From positions 1 to 33,681 of the forward strand of contig CAYFYJ010000017.1 of assembly GCA_964347415.1 (NCBI GenBank): a stretch of 33,681 bases of DNA. Reading direction: 5' to 3'. The notes under the pieces are model-generated. The model worked only from the letters and a program-made list of their open reading frames with translations. It had not been told where the DNA came from and ran no database searches. Below, in pieces: positions 32,629 through 33,681 of the stretch. The stretch's first letter is position 1; every line of letters begins with the position of its first letter. The translations under genes and the position numbers were made by a program. The DNA comes from CAYFYJ01 sp964347415 (GTDB lineage: Archaea > Aenigmatarchaeota > Aenigmatarchaeia > CG10238-14).

Positions 32629-33681
32629 ATGAAATCAGTATATTTTTCCATAACATCTTTGACAATTATGTTTCTAATTTCTTTTAATCTAGTATTAAGT
32701 TGCACTTGGGTATATGAATCGGTATATTGGGATGATAAATGTACGGGAGATCCTGAGATTTGGTATGATTTTGCCGCACAAGTGGCGTCATTAACTGACG
32801 TTATTTGTGCTGTTGGTCCTTCTTCACAGTATGGACATGGTAATGAATATTGGCAGCTGTCAATTCTTGGTAGTTGTGAGAATAAAAATGATGTAGTATG
32901 GAGAAACATATCAAGAAATCAATGGCCTCCTGATGCACTAGAAGGAGAGATTTGTGAAGCTAGATGGGAGATTGATTGTGGCAATAGTTTCGGTGGAACT
33001 CCAGATTATAGATTTGATACAGATGAGCGAGGTTGTGTTTATTGTATCGATATACCACCTTATGGAAAAAGACAAGGAGAGATAGATAAATGTGGTTCAT
33101 CAGGAGAAGCTACCTATGCATGTGAAGAAGCTTGTGGTGCTGATCCAGAATGTGATGAACAAATACCTGGTACTGGTAATTGTGATGGTAATTGTGATTA
33201 TATACCCCCTATGACTACATCATCCACCACGACAACACTGCCAACTTGTGCTGATATTGGTGGAATTTGTGACCGCCCGGCAGATTGTACAGATGATTAT
33301 GAATGCTATGGAGCTCAAGACTGTACAGAATATCCAGCAACGTGTTGTTGTGTGTCTATATCATCAAGCTCAAGCTCAAGCACCACCATTTACATCCCAG
33401 AAGACTGTTCAGGTGATCCTTATCCCTGTTTATACTATAATGACTCATCCAGTTGTGAAACAGCAGGATGTAGTTGGATAGGTGAATGCAAGTTAGAGCC
33501 TGGCTATAAATGCTGTGGTAGTAGTTCTTCTTGTGTTAGCCCCTTCCCAATTTTACTAGGTGCTAGCAACTGTAATAATATTGGATTATATCATTGTTCT
33601 GGCCTTTGTTGCGTATTTGCAAATCCCTCTACTTGTGATAGTAGGACCGGTTGTGAATGGGTAAGCAACGACCAATGCGAT
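32629..33681 (+). CDS. Very Cys-rich secreted protein (partial, 3' end outside window)
   Basis: An open reading frame of 351 codons with no stop, running off the right edge. It has a signal peptide (about 1-24, hydrophobic LTIMFLISFNLVL), then Cys25 in VLSC, which might be a lipobox although leucine at -2 is unusual. By my count about 37 of the 351 residues are cysteine. Low-complexity linkers TTSSTTTTL (near 198) and SSSSSSSTT (near 245) separate Cys-rich modules. Two modules contain a related GC-[SE]-W segment (GCSWIGEC and GCEWVSNDQC). It looks like a disulfide-rich surface protein with O-glycosylated linkers. Family and function are unknown. A competing reverse-strand frame inside it lacks any protein-like signal. 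Confidence 0.75.
   Translation, partial: MKSVYFSITSLTIMFLISFNLVLSCTWVYESVYWDDKCTGDPEIWYDFAAQVASLTDVICAVGPSSQYGHGNEYWQLSILGSCENKNDVVWRNISRNQWPPDALEGEICEARWEIDCGNSFGGTPDYRFDTDERGCVYCIDIPPYGKRQGEIDKCGSSGEATYACEEACGADPECDEQIPGTGNCDGNCDYIPPMTTSSTTTTLPTCADIGGICDRPADCTDDYECYGAQDCTEYPATCCCVSISSSSSSSTTIYIPEDCSGDPYPCLYYNDSSSCETAGCSWIGECKLEPGYKCCGSSSSCVSPFPILLGASNCNNIGLYHCSGLCCVFANPSTCDSRTGCEWVSNDQCD

Noticed and set aside
32505..32909. 134-residue reverse-strand reading frame across the L21e start and the Cys-rich gene
   Set aside because: It overlaps two better-supported genes, and its end reproduces the L21e reverse frame with no family signal.
33248..33481. 77-residue plus-strand frame
   Set aside because: Lies out of frame inside the 351-codon Cys-rich gene and has no independent signal.
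1..33681. CRISPR array, insertion sequence or integrase
   Set aside because: No regularly spaced repeats, transposase, integrase or terminal inverted repeats were seen on either strand.

Overview
This window is archaeal. It carries the archaeal-type split RNA polymerase genes (A' and A''), L30e, a stand-alone KH-domain NusA, EF-2 with a diphthamide histidine, aEF-1beta, Rpb4/RpoF, L21e, a family-B DNA polymerase, type II GAPDH, type II methionine aminopeptidase and a tRNA-Arg. The DNA is clearly AT-rich. Many genes have a TATA-like box about 22-30 nt before the start codon, which suggests leaderless mRNAs. Internal operon genes tend to have GGTGAT- or GGAGG-like ribosome binding sites. I cannot fix the lineage from the sequence alone. 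The divergent uS12 and scattered operons would fit an uncultivated DPANN-like or deep euryarchaeal lineage.

Layout. 1-8580 is the str-type operon: rpoA1 (cut by the left edge), rpoA2, rpl30e, nusA, rps12, rps7, EF-2, EF-1A. Two opposite-strand genes, a membrane protein and a PD-(D/E)XK nuclease, interrupt it between rps7 and EF-2. 8752-17577 is a metabolic block that separates EF-1A from rps10, which usually follows it. The block holds an MtnA isomerase, an LsrF-like class I aldolase, a zinc dehydrogenase, a class II aldolase-fold protein without its metal ligands, MTA phosphorylase, a purine phosphoribosyltransferase, an APH-fold kinase, an IMPase/FBPase-like phosphatase, an APS-kinase-like protein and S-adenosylhomocysteinase. 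17641-23832 holds rps10, a DUF5661 protein, DNA polymerase B, an MscS channel, methionine aminopeptidase, a DUF429 protein and two small membrane proteins. 23910-26751 is GAPDH-PGK facing NDK. 26752-28285 contains two winged-helix regulators between very AT-rich tracts. 28286-33681 has a secreted, membrane-anchored protein, RNase Z, a sugar-phosphate isomerase, tRNA-Arg, a zinc-ribbon gene of 55 codons, aEF-1beta, the L21e-RpoF-DUF655 operon and the start of a very Cys-rich secreted protein that runs off the right edge.

How it fits together. The most interesting part is 8752-17577. Read as a pathway, S-adenosylhomocysteinase and MTA phosphorylase break down SAM by-products, and the phosphoribosyltransferase can recover the base. 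MtnA would isomerise the sugar 1-phosphate, the LsrF-like aldolase could split the ketose phosphate, and the dehydrogenase could reduce the released aldehyde. This resembles a bacterial 'DHAP shunt' or the methanogen 5-deoxyadenosine recycling route, but with a class I LsrF-type aldolase beside a class II aldolase-fold protein that appears catalytically dead. The pathway is inference; the gene identities and the missing residues are seen directly. Other points worth checking are altered decoding-centre loops in uS12, a five-cysteine cluster in PGK and an acceptor-stem mismatch in the tRNA-Arg.
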